A DNA stretch of 13,767 nucleotides, from positions 1 to 13,767 of the forward strand of contig JAZOVZ010000063.1 of the NCBI GenBank assembly GCA_045658965.1. The letters run 5' to 3'. This document shows, piece after piece, positions 1 through 5,378 of this stretch. Position numbers and translations under genes: made by a program. The notes beneath the pieces are model-generated. The model saw only the letters and a list, made by a program, of their open reading frames with translations. It did no database searches and was not told the origin of the DNA. The DNA comes from SVQP01 sp045658965 (GTDB taxonomy: Bacteria; Bacillota; Clostridia; Oscillospirales; CAG-272). Position 1 is the stretch's first letter. Every line of letters starts with the position of its first letter.

Positions 1-294
1 AAGGAGGATGTGTAGCGCAGATCGCTTGGCTTTTTGGGGAAAGCGCCAAAGCGCAAAAGCATAGCTTCCAAACAGAAGCAGAGGGAACAACCAATGCGGG
101 TCGATCTGCGCATCTTTTGTTTGCTCAAAAATGCGAACAAAGTCAAATGTAGCGCCCGCATCTGCTTCAACGAACATTCCGACCAAACCTCCAAGGTTGC
201 GTAGAACCAATACCGCCGCAAAAGTCGAAAGAATCGTGCCACCGAGCAGTGTACTTACGCACAAACAAATCTGCTTTTTCGGCATATCTTTCAA
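1..294 (-). CDS. 5' part of an unrecognised small membrane protein (runs off the left edge)
   Basis: The reading frame is open for 98 codons from a TTG at 294-292 to base 1 without a stop, so the 3' end lies outside the window. The TTG is preceded at 303-307 by AGGAG with an 8-nt spacer, which is why I prefer it to the in-frame GTG at 303-301 that overlaps the ribosome binding site. The product begins LKDMPKKQ, then has a hydrophobic segment at about residues 8-31, a polar acidic stretch at about 43-66 (probably extracytoplasmic), and a second hydrophobic segment at about 67-84 ending in a basic RFPQKAKR cytoplasmic flank. Short basic N-terminus, helix, outside loop, helix is a normal inner-membrane layout. 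I do not recognise the family and assign no function. Confidence 0.6.
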   Translation of the reverse strand, partial: MKDMPKKQICLCVSTLLGGTILSTFAAVLVLRNLGGLVGMFVEADAGATFDFVRIFEQTKDAQIDPHWLFPLLLFGSYAFALWRFPQKAKRSALHILL

Positions 295-348
295 CGAGAT
301 CACTCCTTTTTTTGTGGGTTTTAAAAGTTTTCGTTCCATTCTATAATC

Positions 349-377
349 ATTAAAGCATAAATCTCTGCATATGTAAA
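349..377 (-). promoter_or_regulatory. Probable sigma-A promoter for the membrane protein at the left edge
   Basis: On the minus strand TTTACA (377-372) and TTTAAT (354-349) are separated by 17 bp. This is about 55 bp upstream of the TTG start at 294. The boxes are imperfect, so this is a moderate call. Confidence 0.45.
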
Positions 378-426
378 GAGCAAGAAGCTTTTGTTTTTTG
401 GAAAGTAATTCAATTTCGAAGAAATT

Positions 427-538
427 GCATATCATCAAGGCGAAGCTTTGTATTATCATCATTGCGAAAGAGAATACAGCCCTCGGCTGATGATATACAC
501 ACATACGCGTGATGATATGCCATTGCTTCCGCAATGGA
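427..538. repeat. Nested inverted-repeat (MITE/REP-like) element
   Basis: An outer 11-bp inverted repeat, GCATATCATCA (427-437) and TGATGATATGC (511-521), encloses an inner 8-bp one, TATCATCA (454-461) and TGATGATA (489-496). A separate 7-bp hairpin, CCATTGC-ttcc-GCAATGG (521-538), abuts the right end. The TATCATCA unit thus occurs four times, twice in each orientation. A 61-codon frame across it (448-633) has no ribosome binding site and simply follows the repeats, so I treat the block as non-coding. It resembles short palindromic mobile or structural repeats of Clostridia. Whether it is dispersed in this genome cannot be seen here. Confidence 0.6.
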
Positions 539-539
539 T

Positions 540-572
540 AAAAAACCGACAAGCGCAAGCTTGTCGTTTTTT
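540..572. terminator. Bidirectional hairpin terminator next to the tRNA-like remnant
   Basis: An 8-bp stem CGACAAGC (547-554) / GCTTGTCG (559-566) with a GCAA loop is flanked by an A-run (540-545) on the left and a T-run (567-572) on the right, so it could terminate transcripts in either direction. On the minus strand it lies directly after the CCA-like end of the tRNA remnant at 572-599, where a tRNA terminator is expected. Confidence 0.55.
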
Positions 573-599
573 GGTGCGGGTAAAAGGACTTACGAACCT
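572..599 (-). pseudogene. Degenerate copy of the 3' end of tRNA-Leu (acceptor strand, T-arm, CCA)
   Basis: Read on the minus strand, bases 591-572 match the 3' terminal 20 bases of the intact tRNA-Leu at 755-736 in 19 of 20 positions, including the acceptor strand and encoded CCA. The T-loop is broken by an insertion (TTCGTAAG in place of TTCAAG), and no matching 5' acceptor strand GCGGGTA is present upstream. It is therefore not a functional tRNA. It could be a decayed second gene of the tRNA-Leu locus, or a duplicated tRNA 3' end left by an integrated element. Confidence 0.5.
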
Positions 600-600
600 A

Positions 601-670
601 ATGCATGCGCAAGCGACATCTAAGAGGCTTTAGTTTCAGCGCATGCATACATCAAATGCTACGCATTTGA
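601..670. repeat. Pair of hairpins between the tRNA remnant and the tRNA-Leu terminator
   Basis: ATGCATGCGC (601-610) pairs with GCGCATGCAT (639-648), a perfect 10-bp stem around a 28-nt loop. That loop holds a small CTAA/TTAG hairpin (620-633). Next to it TCAAATGC (652-659) pairs with GCATTTGA (663-670) across a 3-nt loop. No open reading frame with a ribosome binding site covers the region. The function is unknown; a comparable arrangement follows the tRNA-Arg gene at the other end of the window. Confidence 0.5.
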
Positions 671-694
671 GAGGCTCAAGTCCACAAACTACAT

Positions 695-730
695 ACGAAA
701 AAGAAAATCCATCGCAGAAGCGATGGATTT
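695..730 (-). terminator. Rho-independent terminator of tRNA-Leu(CAG)
   Basis: A perfect 11-bp stem AAATCCATCGC (705-715) / GCGATGGATTT (720-730) with a 4-nt loop lies just downstream of the tRNA CCA end on the minus strand. It is followed by TCTTTTT (704-698). Confidence 0.85.
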
Positions 731-735
731 CTTTT

Positions 736-821
736 TGGTGCGGGTGAAAGGACTTGAACCTTCACGAAGTTGCCCTCACTAGAACCTGAATCTAGCGCGT
801 CTGCCATTCCGCCACACCCGC
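736..821 (-). tRNA. tRNA-Leu, anticodon CAG
   Basis: This is a complete 86-nt class II tRNA with a long variable arm. The acceptor is GCGGGTG (821-815) paired with CACCCGC (746-740), the discriminator is A and CCA is encoded (738-736). The anticodon arm is CTAGA-TTCAGGT-TCTAG, giving anticodon CAG, which reads CUG. The T-arm is GAAGG-TTCAAGT-CCTTT. I see no promoter in the 13 bases between it and the upstream small protein gene, so it is probably made from the same transcript as that gene and tRNA-Leu(GAG), or from a promoter inside the gene. Confidence 0.96.
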
Positions 822-834
822 GTGTGTTTCGCTC

Positions 835-1062
835 TCACTTTACGATGTCTGCCGCGTGCAGTACGGAGACTACGATGCCGCTGACACAGTAGAGAAGAAC
901 GATCTGTTTCAAAATATTGATCGCGATGCCGATTCCCGAGGGAAGATCGAAAATTCCGATCAAAATCGAGACCGCAAGGACGATCAAGGTATAAATAAGA
1001 GTGCTGAGGATTACTGCCTTAAAGCCTTTTCCTTTGAAACTGAGCGGAAAAACTTTACGCAT
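835..1062 (-). CDS. Small two-helix membrane protein encoded between two tRNA-Leu genes
   Basis: The gene encodes 75 residues starting MRKVFPLSFKGKGFK. I chose the ATG at 1062-1060 because a GGAGG lies 5 bases before it; the longer open frame upstream runs into the tRNA-Leu(GAG) gene and is not coding. The basic N-terminus is followed by hydrophobic segments at about residues 16-38 and 45-67, with an LPSG turn between them, so it should be an integral membrane protein with both ends on the same side. Size and layout recall holin-like or stress-type small membrane proteins, but I see no family signature. It lies 46 bases downstream of one tRNA-Leu and 13 bases upstream of the other, all on the same strand, so it is probably co-transcribed with them. 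Confidence 0.65.
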   Translation of the reverse strand: MRKVFPLSFKGKGFKAVILSTLIYTLIVLAVSILIGIFDLPSGIGIAINILKQIVLLYCVSGIVVSVLHAADIVK

Positions 1063-1084
1063 CCTAGCCTCCGATTTTTGAAAT

Positions 1085-1109
1085 AAAGGCAAGCGCAAGG
1101 CTTGCCTTT
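1085..1109 (-). terminator. Hairpin at the 3' end of tRNA-Leu(GAG); leaky terminator or processing site
   Basis: A perfect 10-bp stem AAAGGCAAGC (1085-1094) / GCTTGCCTTT (1100-1109) begins at the last base of the tRNA CCA. On the minus strand it is followed only by ATTTCAAA, a poor U-tract. Read-through into the 75-residue gene and tRNA-Leu(CAG) is therefore likely. Confidence 0.55.
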
Positions 1110-1193
1110 GGTGCGAGAAACGGGACTTGAACCCGTACGGTGTAAACCACACGCCCCTCAAACGTGCGCGTCTGCCAGTTCCGCCACTCTCGC
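1109..1193 (-). tRNA. tRNA-Leu, anticodon GAG
   Basis: This is a complete 85-nt class II tRNA. The acceptor is GCGAGAG (1193-1187) against TTCTCGC (1119-1113), discriminator A, with encoded CCA (1111-1109). The anticodon arm is CACGT-TTGAGGG-GCGTG, giving anticodon GAG, which reads CUC and CUU. The variable arm is long and the T-arm is ACGGG-TTCAAGT-CCCGT. It is the first gene of the locus. Confidence 0.96.
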
Positions 1194-1229
1194 ATTCGCT
1201 GCCTTGGCTTGCTCACCGGCAACGATACT

Positions 1230-1257
1230 ATTATACTACTTTTTTTCGATTTGTCAA
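1230..1257 (-). promoter_or_regulatory. Consensus sigma-A promoter of the tRNA-Leu locus with an A/T-rich upstream tract
   Basis: On the minus strand TTGACA (1257-1252) and TATAAT (1235-1230) are both perfect and separated by 16 bp. The A- and T-tracts at 1262-1291 sit where an UP element would be. The tRNA 5' end is 36 bases downstream of the -10 box, leaving a short processed leader. Confidence 0.88.
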
Positions 1258-1306
1258 TACCTTTTTCGAAAATTTTCAAAAAAATTTTTCACGAACTAAA
1301 GCGAGT

Positions 1307-1337
1307 CGCAAATCCCTTATATTATAAGGGATTTGCG
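1307..1337. repeat. Perfect 31-nt palindrome overlapping the stop codon of the upstream membrane-protein gene
   Basis: CGCAAATCCCTTATA (1307-1321) and TATAAGGGATTTGCG (1323-1337) pair perfectly across a single base. The TAA stop of the minus-strand gene (1324-1322) is inside it. It is placed like a terminator, but no U-run follows directly; the nearest T-rich run on the minus strand starts about 16 bases later (1290-1284). It may be a weak terminator, an mRNA 3'-end stabiliser, or a DNA-binding site. Confidence 0.6.
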
Positions 1338-1942
1338 TTGTCGTCAGTTCTCTCTGACTCTTCGGTTGCATATTCTTCGGTCGGTTGAACATAGGTTGTT
1401 CTGTGTGAGTTTTCCTCCAGTAGCGCTTCCCTGTCCGCATATCTTTTCATCATGCCGTAATACTGCGGGAAACTCATGAACAGTGTATACAACGCTGCAA
1501 ATATCACAAACGCTCCCACAAAGATCAAAACACTGACATCCTTGGTTGCCATGGAGCATTCGGACGTGTAGTCAGCGCCGTATTTGATCCAACCTGCAAG
1601 ATATAATGATCCTCCTGTCACCCAAGGAGAGAATCCGAACAAAAAGCCCAAAAGAAAATGCACACTCAAAGCAATGCCGATCGAGGGAAAAACCACTCTC
1701 TTGTAAAAGCTTGCAAAATGATACCCTTCCCAATAGGAAACGGCACTAAGAATGGCACCGCTGACAAGAATCGTCAAAAACACTCTGATTACGCTTGCTG
1801 CGTGCGTCTCTTCCAATACCAAGACGGTATTCATAATACGTATGATCATGTCCGCAATCAAATATGATGCCGTTGCCGCAAAGGAGATAAGCAGCCAATA
1901 GATCAGCGCAAGAATCAGTCGTTCAGTCCACTTCTTATTCAC
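1322..1942 (-). CDS. Unrecognised four-helix membrane protein with an acidic cytoplasmic tail
   Basis: I prefer the GTG start at 1942-1940 (206 residues, MNKKWTERL...) preceded by GGTGGG. A TTG at 1966 would add eight residues. Either way the start overlaps the end of the DUF1836 gene (stop 1937-1935), so the two are translationally coupled. Hydrophobic segments lie at about residues 8-34, 50-70, 84-104 and 133-157. A region rich in Gly, Trp and Tyr between the third and fourth (FGFSPWVTGG...) may be a re-entrant or outside loop. The last 45 residues are charged and Glu/Thr-rich, ending TDDNANPL. I recognise no family. Its coupling to a DNA-binding protein suggests a membrane partner or target of that regulator, which is inference only. 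Confidence 0.75.
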   Translation of the reverse strand: MNKKWTERLILALIYWLLISFAATASYLIADMIIRIMNTVLVLEETHAASVIRVFLTILVSGAILSAVSYWEGYHFASFYKRVVFPSIGIALSVHFLLGFLFGFSPWVTGGSLYLAGWIKYGADYTSECSMATKDVSVLIFVGAFVIFAALYTLFMSFPQYYGMMKRYADREALLEENSHRTTYVQPTEEYATEESERTDDNANPL

Positions 1943-2522
1943 GGTTTCCCACCAATCTGTTGACAAGTGTGTCGGAACGATTCTTGATCAAGGTTGCATA
2001 ATATGCCACGACGATGGCTTCCAGCGCATCAGTCAATCGCTCTCTTGCTCCTTCCATCACCTCGGTGTATCCTGCAGTTTGCTGCTCGATTACCTTTCTG
2101 ATCGAGGAGAACGAGCACTGATTCTGCTCTACCAACGCATCAAGAATGCGGCAGATATAGTCGTAAAGCACGCTTGCGCGAATAATATCGTCACTTGCGT
2201 CCTCAAGGTCACCGTTGATATATTCCAGCATATAGGCGATCTTATCCAGCTGCATGCAGGGGCGCAGCATATTAATGATAAGAATGTAAGCGACCTGGTC
2301 AATATCGTATTTTTTAGACTTGGAGAGCGGCACCCAGCCTCTCTTGGTCCAGTTTTGCAACGTTGAGCCGTCAATACCGGATATATCCCTGATTTGTGTC
2401 AGCATAACGCCGTCAGTGATAAAAAAGATCTTGGATAAAAACGCCAGTCCGGTCACACCGTCCATATCTGCTCTGCGCAACTTTGTACCCGGGATCAGCG
2501 CATCGTATATCTGTAAATGCAT
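1935..2522 (-). CDS. DUF1836 (YkrK-type) DNA-binding protein
   Basis: This 195-residue cytoplasmic protein starts at an ATG preceded by AGGAGGG with a 6-nt spacer. Residues 33-115 match the DUF1836 pattern as I know it: an FFITDGVMLTQIRDISGIDG segment, then STLQNWTKRGWV (a helix-turn-helix of MerR-like type, about 41-64), then KKYDIDQVAYILIINMLR and YINGDLEDASDD. DUF1836 proteins occur in Firmicutes and are thought to be transcription factors; their targets are mostly unknown. Residues 116-195 look helical with a hydrophobic patch at 166-176 and could serve in dimerisation. It is the first gene of a two-gene operon with the membrane protein. The palindrome within its promoter spacer suggests self-regulation, which is inference. 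Confidence 0.87.
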   Translation of the reverse strand: MHLQIYDALIPGTKLRRADMDGVTGLAFLSKIFFITDGVMLTQIRDISGIDGSTLQNWTKRGWVPLSKSKKYDIDQVAYILIINMLRPCMQLDKIAYMLEYINGDLEDASDDIIRASVLYDYICRILDALVEQNQCSFSSIRKVIEQQTAGYTEVMEGARERLTDALEAIVVAYYATLIKNRSDTLVNRLVGNRE

Positions 2523-2551
2523 AACAAGCCCTCCTATGATGAAGTAACCTT

Positions 2552-2580
2552 ATTATATATGACAATCAATTGATTGTCAA
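2552..2580 (-). promoter_or_regulatory. Consensus promoter with a 20-bp palindromic operator, for the DUF1836 operon
   Basis: On the minus strand TTGACA (2580-2575) and TATAAT (2557-2552) are perfect and 17 bp apart. The spacer plus most of the -35 box forms the perfect palindrome TGACAATCAATTGATTGTCA (2560-2579). A dimeric repressor bound there would block RNA polymerase. The obvious candidate is the DUF1836 protein. The divergent protease gene starts 40 bases to the right and could be controlled by the same site. Confidence 0.82.
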
Positions 2581-2619
2581 CCGATTTTTTGTGAATTTTT
2601 CGATTCCGAGGTGATTTTT

Positions 2620-3192
2620 ATGCGCAAATTAAGAATATCTGTATCCCCTGCAACCTTTATATTATTCATATGCATGCTCATGACAACACCGTTGCCGCAG
2701 CATTGCGCTTGCTTATTAGCGGCGTGTGTCCATGAGATCGGGCATATTGCTGCGGCTAAAATCTTGTCCATTGATCTATCCCACATGAAGCTTGACGTAT
2801 TGGGCGCACGGCTGACCACAGCGGGCAGGTTGTGCTCTTATCCCGCGCTGATCTGTTTGTGCTTGGCAGGACCTTTTATCAACGTGATTTTCTTTTTGCT
2901 GACACTGCCTTTTTGTGAGGCTTCCGAGTGGATCATGCAGTTCTGCTTGTCCAACCTATCTTTGGGCCTGCTCAATCTGATTCCCATTGAAGGCTTTGAC
3001 GGCGGCAGGATCGTAAACGGTTTACTGTGCAGCATTTTCAAGCTCACTACCGCAGAAAAGCTCTGCTCTTTTCTCAGCTTTTGCTGCTTGCTATGCATGT
3101 GGCTGTTCTCTGTTTGGTTGATTTTAAAAACATCGTCCTCTCTGACGCTGTTTGTGTTCTCTTGTTGCCTTTTCGGCATGCTTTTCGCATGA
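2620..3192 (+). CDS. M50-family (SpoIVFB-like) intramembrane zinc metalloprotease, cysteine-rich
   Basis: I prefer the ATG at 2620 (190 residues) with GAGGTG 6 bases upstream; the GTG at 2611 is part of that ribosome binding site. The zinc motif HEIGH is at residues 38-42 in the second hydrophobic segment. AGPFIN (83-88) and NLIPIEGFDGGR (119-130, with D127 the expected third zinc ligand) follow in the order seen in site-2 proteases of the SpoIVFB group. About six hydrophobic segments fill the protein. Sixteen of 190 residues are cysteine, mostly in membrane segments, which is unusual. SpoIVFB itself is longer and lies beside its inhibitor SpoIVFA; no spoIVFA is present here, so the substrate is unknown. 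I see no clear promoter; it starts close to the divergent DUF1836 operator. Confidence 0.85.
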   Translation: MRKLRISVSPATFILFICMLMTTPLPQHCACLLAACVHEIGHIAAAKILSIDLSHMKLDVLGARLTTAGRLCSYPALICLCLAGPFINVIFFLLTLPFCEASEWIMQFCLSNLSLGLLNLIPIEGFDGGRIVNGLLCSIFKLTTAEKLCSFLSFCCLLCMWLFSVWLILKTSSSLTLFVFSCCLFGMLFA

Positions 3193-3313
3193 GTGAAAAA
3201 CGGAGAAATCAAGAGAAAACGGGAGAATACGGGAGATATCGCAAGAAAACCGTCCTCTTTTGATTGCCATTGACAGAAATTTCGCGATTATTCAAAGAAT
3301 TTTGCGAAATCTA

Positions 3314-3342
3314 TTGCATTTTTGCTGCAAATCTGCTACAAT
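3314..3342 (+). promoter_or_regulatory. Promoter of the potABCD operon
   Basis: TTGCAT (3314-3319) and TACAAT (3337-3342) are 17 bp apart, 45 bases before the potA start. Just upstream, ATTTCGC (3279-3285) and GCGAAAT (3304-3310) form a loose inverted repeat with an 18-nt loop, which might be a weak terminator for the protease gene or a regulator site. The untranslated leader would be about 39 nt, too short for a known polyamine riboswitch-like element. Confidence 0.75.
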
Positions 3343-3380
3343 ATTAGTATTATCTACATTTCTGTAAAAAAGGAGTTTTG

Positions 3381-3395
3381 ATGCGGAATGAATGA
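3381..3395 (+). other. Possible 4-codon leader ORF (MRNE) overlapping the potA start
   Basis: The AGGAG at 3371-3375 is 5 bases from an ATG at 3381, which reads ATG CGG AAT GAA TGA and stops at 3395. The potA ATG (3388) lies inside it, 12 bases from the AGGAG, which is long. Upstream of 3388 the potA frame meets a stop at 3379-3381, so potA cannot start earlier. Translation of the mini-ORF followed by re-initiation at potA is possible. Confidence 0.35.
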
Positions 3396-4509
3396 TCAAG
3401 TTTTGGTTCGGCTCAAGGGCGTTACCAAGTCGTTCGACGGTGAACCCGTTTTGCGTGCCATTGACCTGAATATCCATGATAAAGAGTTTGTTACTCTGCT
3501 CGGCCCCTCGGGCTGCGGTAAGACGACGACGCTTCGTATCATCGGCGGTTTTGTTTCTCCCGATGCAGGCGACGTGATGTTCGCTGGTCAACGTATCAAC
3601 GACGTGCCCGCTTACAAGCGTCACGTAAACACGGTATTTCAGAGATATGCTCTGTTCCCTCATCTGAACGTTTATGAAAATATTGCGTTCGGTCTGAAAA
3701 TTCAAAAAGTAAAAAAAGATGAAATAGATCGTCGCGTCAAAGAGATGCTTGAGCTTGTCAACCTCAAGGGCTTTGAGAAGCGTCACGTTGGCAACCTCTC
3801 CGGCGGTCAGCAGCAAAGAGTTGCGATCGCGCGCGCTTTGATCAACCGCCCCAAGCTTCTTTTGTTGGACGAGCCTCTCGGCGCGCTTGACCTCAAGCTG
3901 CGCAAGGATATGCAGCGCGAGCTCAAGAATATCCAGCGCGAGACCGGCATTACCTTTATTTACGTTACGCACGATCAGGAAGAAGCGCTTTCCATGTCTG
4001 ATACGGTAGTTGTTATGGCAGACGGCGCGATCCAGCAGATCGGCTCTCCTACCGATATTTATAACGAGCCCGTCAATGCTTTCGTTGCAGACTTTATCGG
4101 CGAGTCCAATATTTTGGACGGTGTCATGCTCTGTGACTATAAGGCAAAGATCGCGGGTCACGTATTTGAGTGCCTGGACAGCGGCTTTGCTCCCAATGAA
4201 AAGGTAGACGTAGTCATTCGTCCCGAGGACGTTGACGTAGTAGATGTCAAGAACGGCATGCTGATCGGTACGGTTTCGGGCGTTACCTTCAAGGGTGACT
4301 ATTACGAGATCATTGTGGACGTACAAGGCTTTAAGTGGATGCTGGAAACCTCCGACTTTGTTGCCGAGGGTCAGACCATCGGTCTGCACATCCAGCCCGA
4401 TGCGATCCACGTTATGAAAAAGTCCGAGTATTCGGGCAAGTTTGGCGACTATTCCACCTTCTCTGATGAGATGGACCACCTCTCCGACGTGGTAGACGAG
4501 GAGGAATGA
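3388..4509 (+). CDS. potA: Spermidine/putrescine ABC transporter, ATP-binding subunit PotA
   Basis: This 373-residue cytoplasmic ATPase powers polyamine import through PotB and PotC. Walker A GPSGCGKT is at residues 39-46, the Q-loop in FQRYALFPH (84-92), the ABC signature LSGGQQQR at 137-144, Walker B LLLLDEP at 157-163 and the switch histidine H195 in YVTHDQEEA. A TOBE-type regulatory domain follows (about 245-350). E. coli PotA has 378 residues, so the length is normal. The Q-loop reads FQRYALF where FQSYALF is usual in the family. The gene ends in an ATGA overlap, and the potB ribosome binding site lies in its last codons. First gene of the operon potABCD. Confidence 0.97.
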   Translation: MNDQVLVRLKGVTKSFDGEPVLRAIDLNIHDKEFVTLLGPSGCGKTTTLRIIGGFVSPDAGDVMFAGQRINDVPAYKRHVNTVFQRYALFPHLNVYENIAFGLKIQKVKKDEIDRRVKEMLELVNLKGFEKRHVGNLSGGQQQRVAIARALINRPKLLLLDEPLGALDLKLRKDMQRELKNIQRETGITFIYVTHDQEEALSMSDTVVVMADGAIQQIGSPTDIYNEPVNAFVADFIGESNILDGVMLCDYKAKIAGHVFECLDSGFAPNEKVDVVIRPEDVDVVDVKNGMLIGTVSGVTFKGDYYEIIVDVQGFKWMLETSDFVAEGQTIGLHIQPDAIHVMKKSEYSGKFGDYSTFSDEMDHLSDVVDEEE

Positions 4510-4511
4510 GC

Positions 4512-5378
4512 ATGAAGCGTACCGCTAAAGGACCGATGTCGCGCCTGCTCGCGGCACCGCACATTCTTTGGAGTGTGCTGTTTATCCTCATTCCCTTGGC
4601 GTTTGTTGCGTTCTATGCGTTTACCGAGACCACCGAGCAATCCGGTATCACCTTTACTCTTGAACATATTCAGTTGTTCTTTACACCTAAATATCTCAAC
4701 GTATTTTTGAGATCCGTAAAGCTTGCCTTTATTGCAACGCTTATTTGTTTGGTAATCGGTTATCCCGCTGCATACTTCATTTCCCGTACCTCCCCCAATG
4801 CGCAAAAGATTTTGGTTGTGCTGATCATGCTTCCCATGTGGACAAACTTCATCATCCGTACCTATGCGCTTTCTGAGGTGCTTGAAGTGCTCAACAACGC
4901 TGTTGTGTTCCTTCTCTCATTTTTGCCGGAAGGCATGGTGCCTTTCCCGCTTGATCCCAAGCCCGACATTCTGATCTACAACGAATTTGCCGTTGTAATC
5001 GGTATGGTTTACGATTTTCTTCCCTATATGATCCTTCCGATCTATTCTGTCATGGCGAAGCTCGATTATCGTCTGGTTGAGGCAGCACAGGATCTTGGCT
5101 GTAACGGTTTCGCTGTTTTGCGCAAGGTTATTATGCCGCTGAGTATTCCCGGTGTGCTCTCCGGCTTCACTATGGTATTTGTTCCTTCTATTTCCACGTT
5201 CTATATTTCCAACCAGCTTGGCGGTATTTTCCTGATCGGTGATATTATCGATTATTACTATTACAACAATAATCATCACTTCGCCGCTGCCCTCTCCTTT
5301 GTACTGATGTTGATTCTGCTTGCGGGTCTGATCTTGATGAACAGATTTGGTGATACGGAAAAGGAGGGATCACGATGA
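4512..5378 (+). CDS. potB: Spermidine/putrescine ABC transporter, permease PotB
   Basis: This integral membrane subunit forms the channel with PotC. I chose the ATG at 4512 (288 residues) because AGGAGG at 4499-4504 is 7 bases away; an ATG at 4506 overlapping the potA stop is only 1 base from it. About six hydrophobic segments are visible. The cytoplasmic EAA loop that docks on PotA is VEAAQDLGCNGFAVLRKVIM (residues 189-208), with the conserved G196 and following PLSIPG. A YYYYNNNHH-type tyrosine/asparagine/histidine cluster lies in the loop before the last helix. It overlaps potC by ATGA (5375-5378). Confidence 0.95.
   Translation: MKRTAKGPMSRLLAAPHILWSVLFILIPLAFVAFYAFTETTEQSGITFTLEHIQLFFTPKYLNVFLRSVKLAFIATLICLVIGYPAAYFISRTSPNAQKILVVLIMLPMWTNFIIRTYALSEVLEVLNNAVVFLLSFLPEGMVPFPLDPKPDILIYNEFAVVIGMVYDFLPYMILPIYSVMAKLDYRLVEAAQDLGCNGFAVLRKVIMPLSIPGVLSGFTMVFVPSISTFYISNQLGGIFLIGDIIDYYYYNNNHHFAAALSFVLMLILLAGLILMNRFGDTEKEGSR

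Noticed and set aside
427..538. CRISPR array
   Set aside because: The TATCATCA units are in opposite orientations and irregularly spaced; there are no direct repeats of CRISPR length and no cas genes.
448..633. A 61-codon frame across the nested repeats
   Set aside because: It follows inverted repeats and the tRNA remnant and has no ribosome binding site.
3189..3263. A 24-codon frame (MSEKRRNQEK...) overlapping the protease stop by ATGA
   Set aside because: It is too short and highly charged, and no ribosome binding site of its own is visible. The sequence consists of degenerate GAGAAAACGGGAGAA-type repeats. It could be real but cannot be supported.
3343..3387. Polyamine-responsive riboswitch upstream of potA
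   Set aside because: The leader after the promoter is only about 39 nt and has no evident structure.
3292..4479. A 395-codon minus-strand frame opposite potA
   Set aside because: potA on the plus strand has all ABC-ATPase motifs; the opposite frame is a by-product of its codon usage and has no promoter or known domain.
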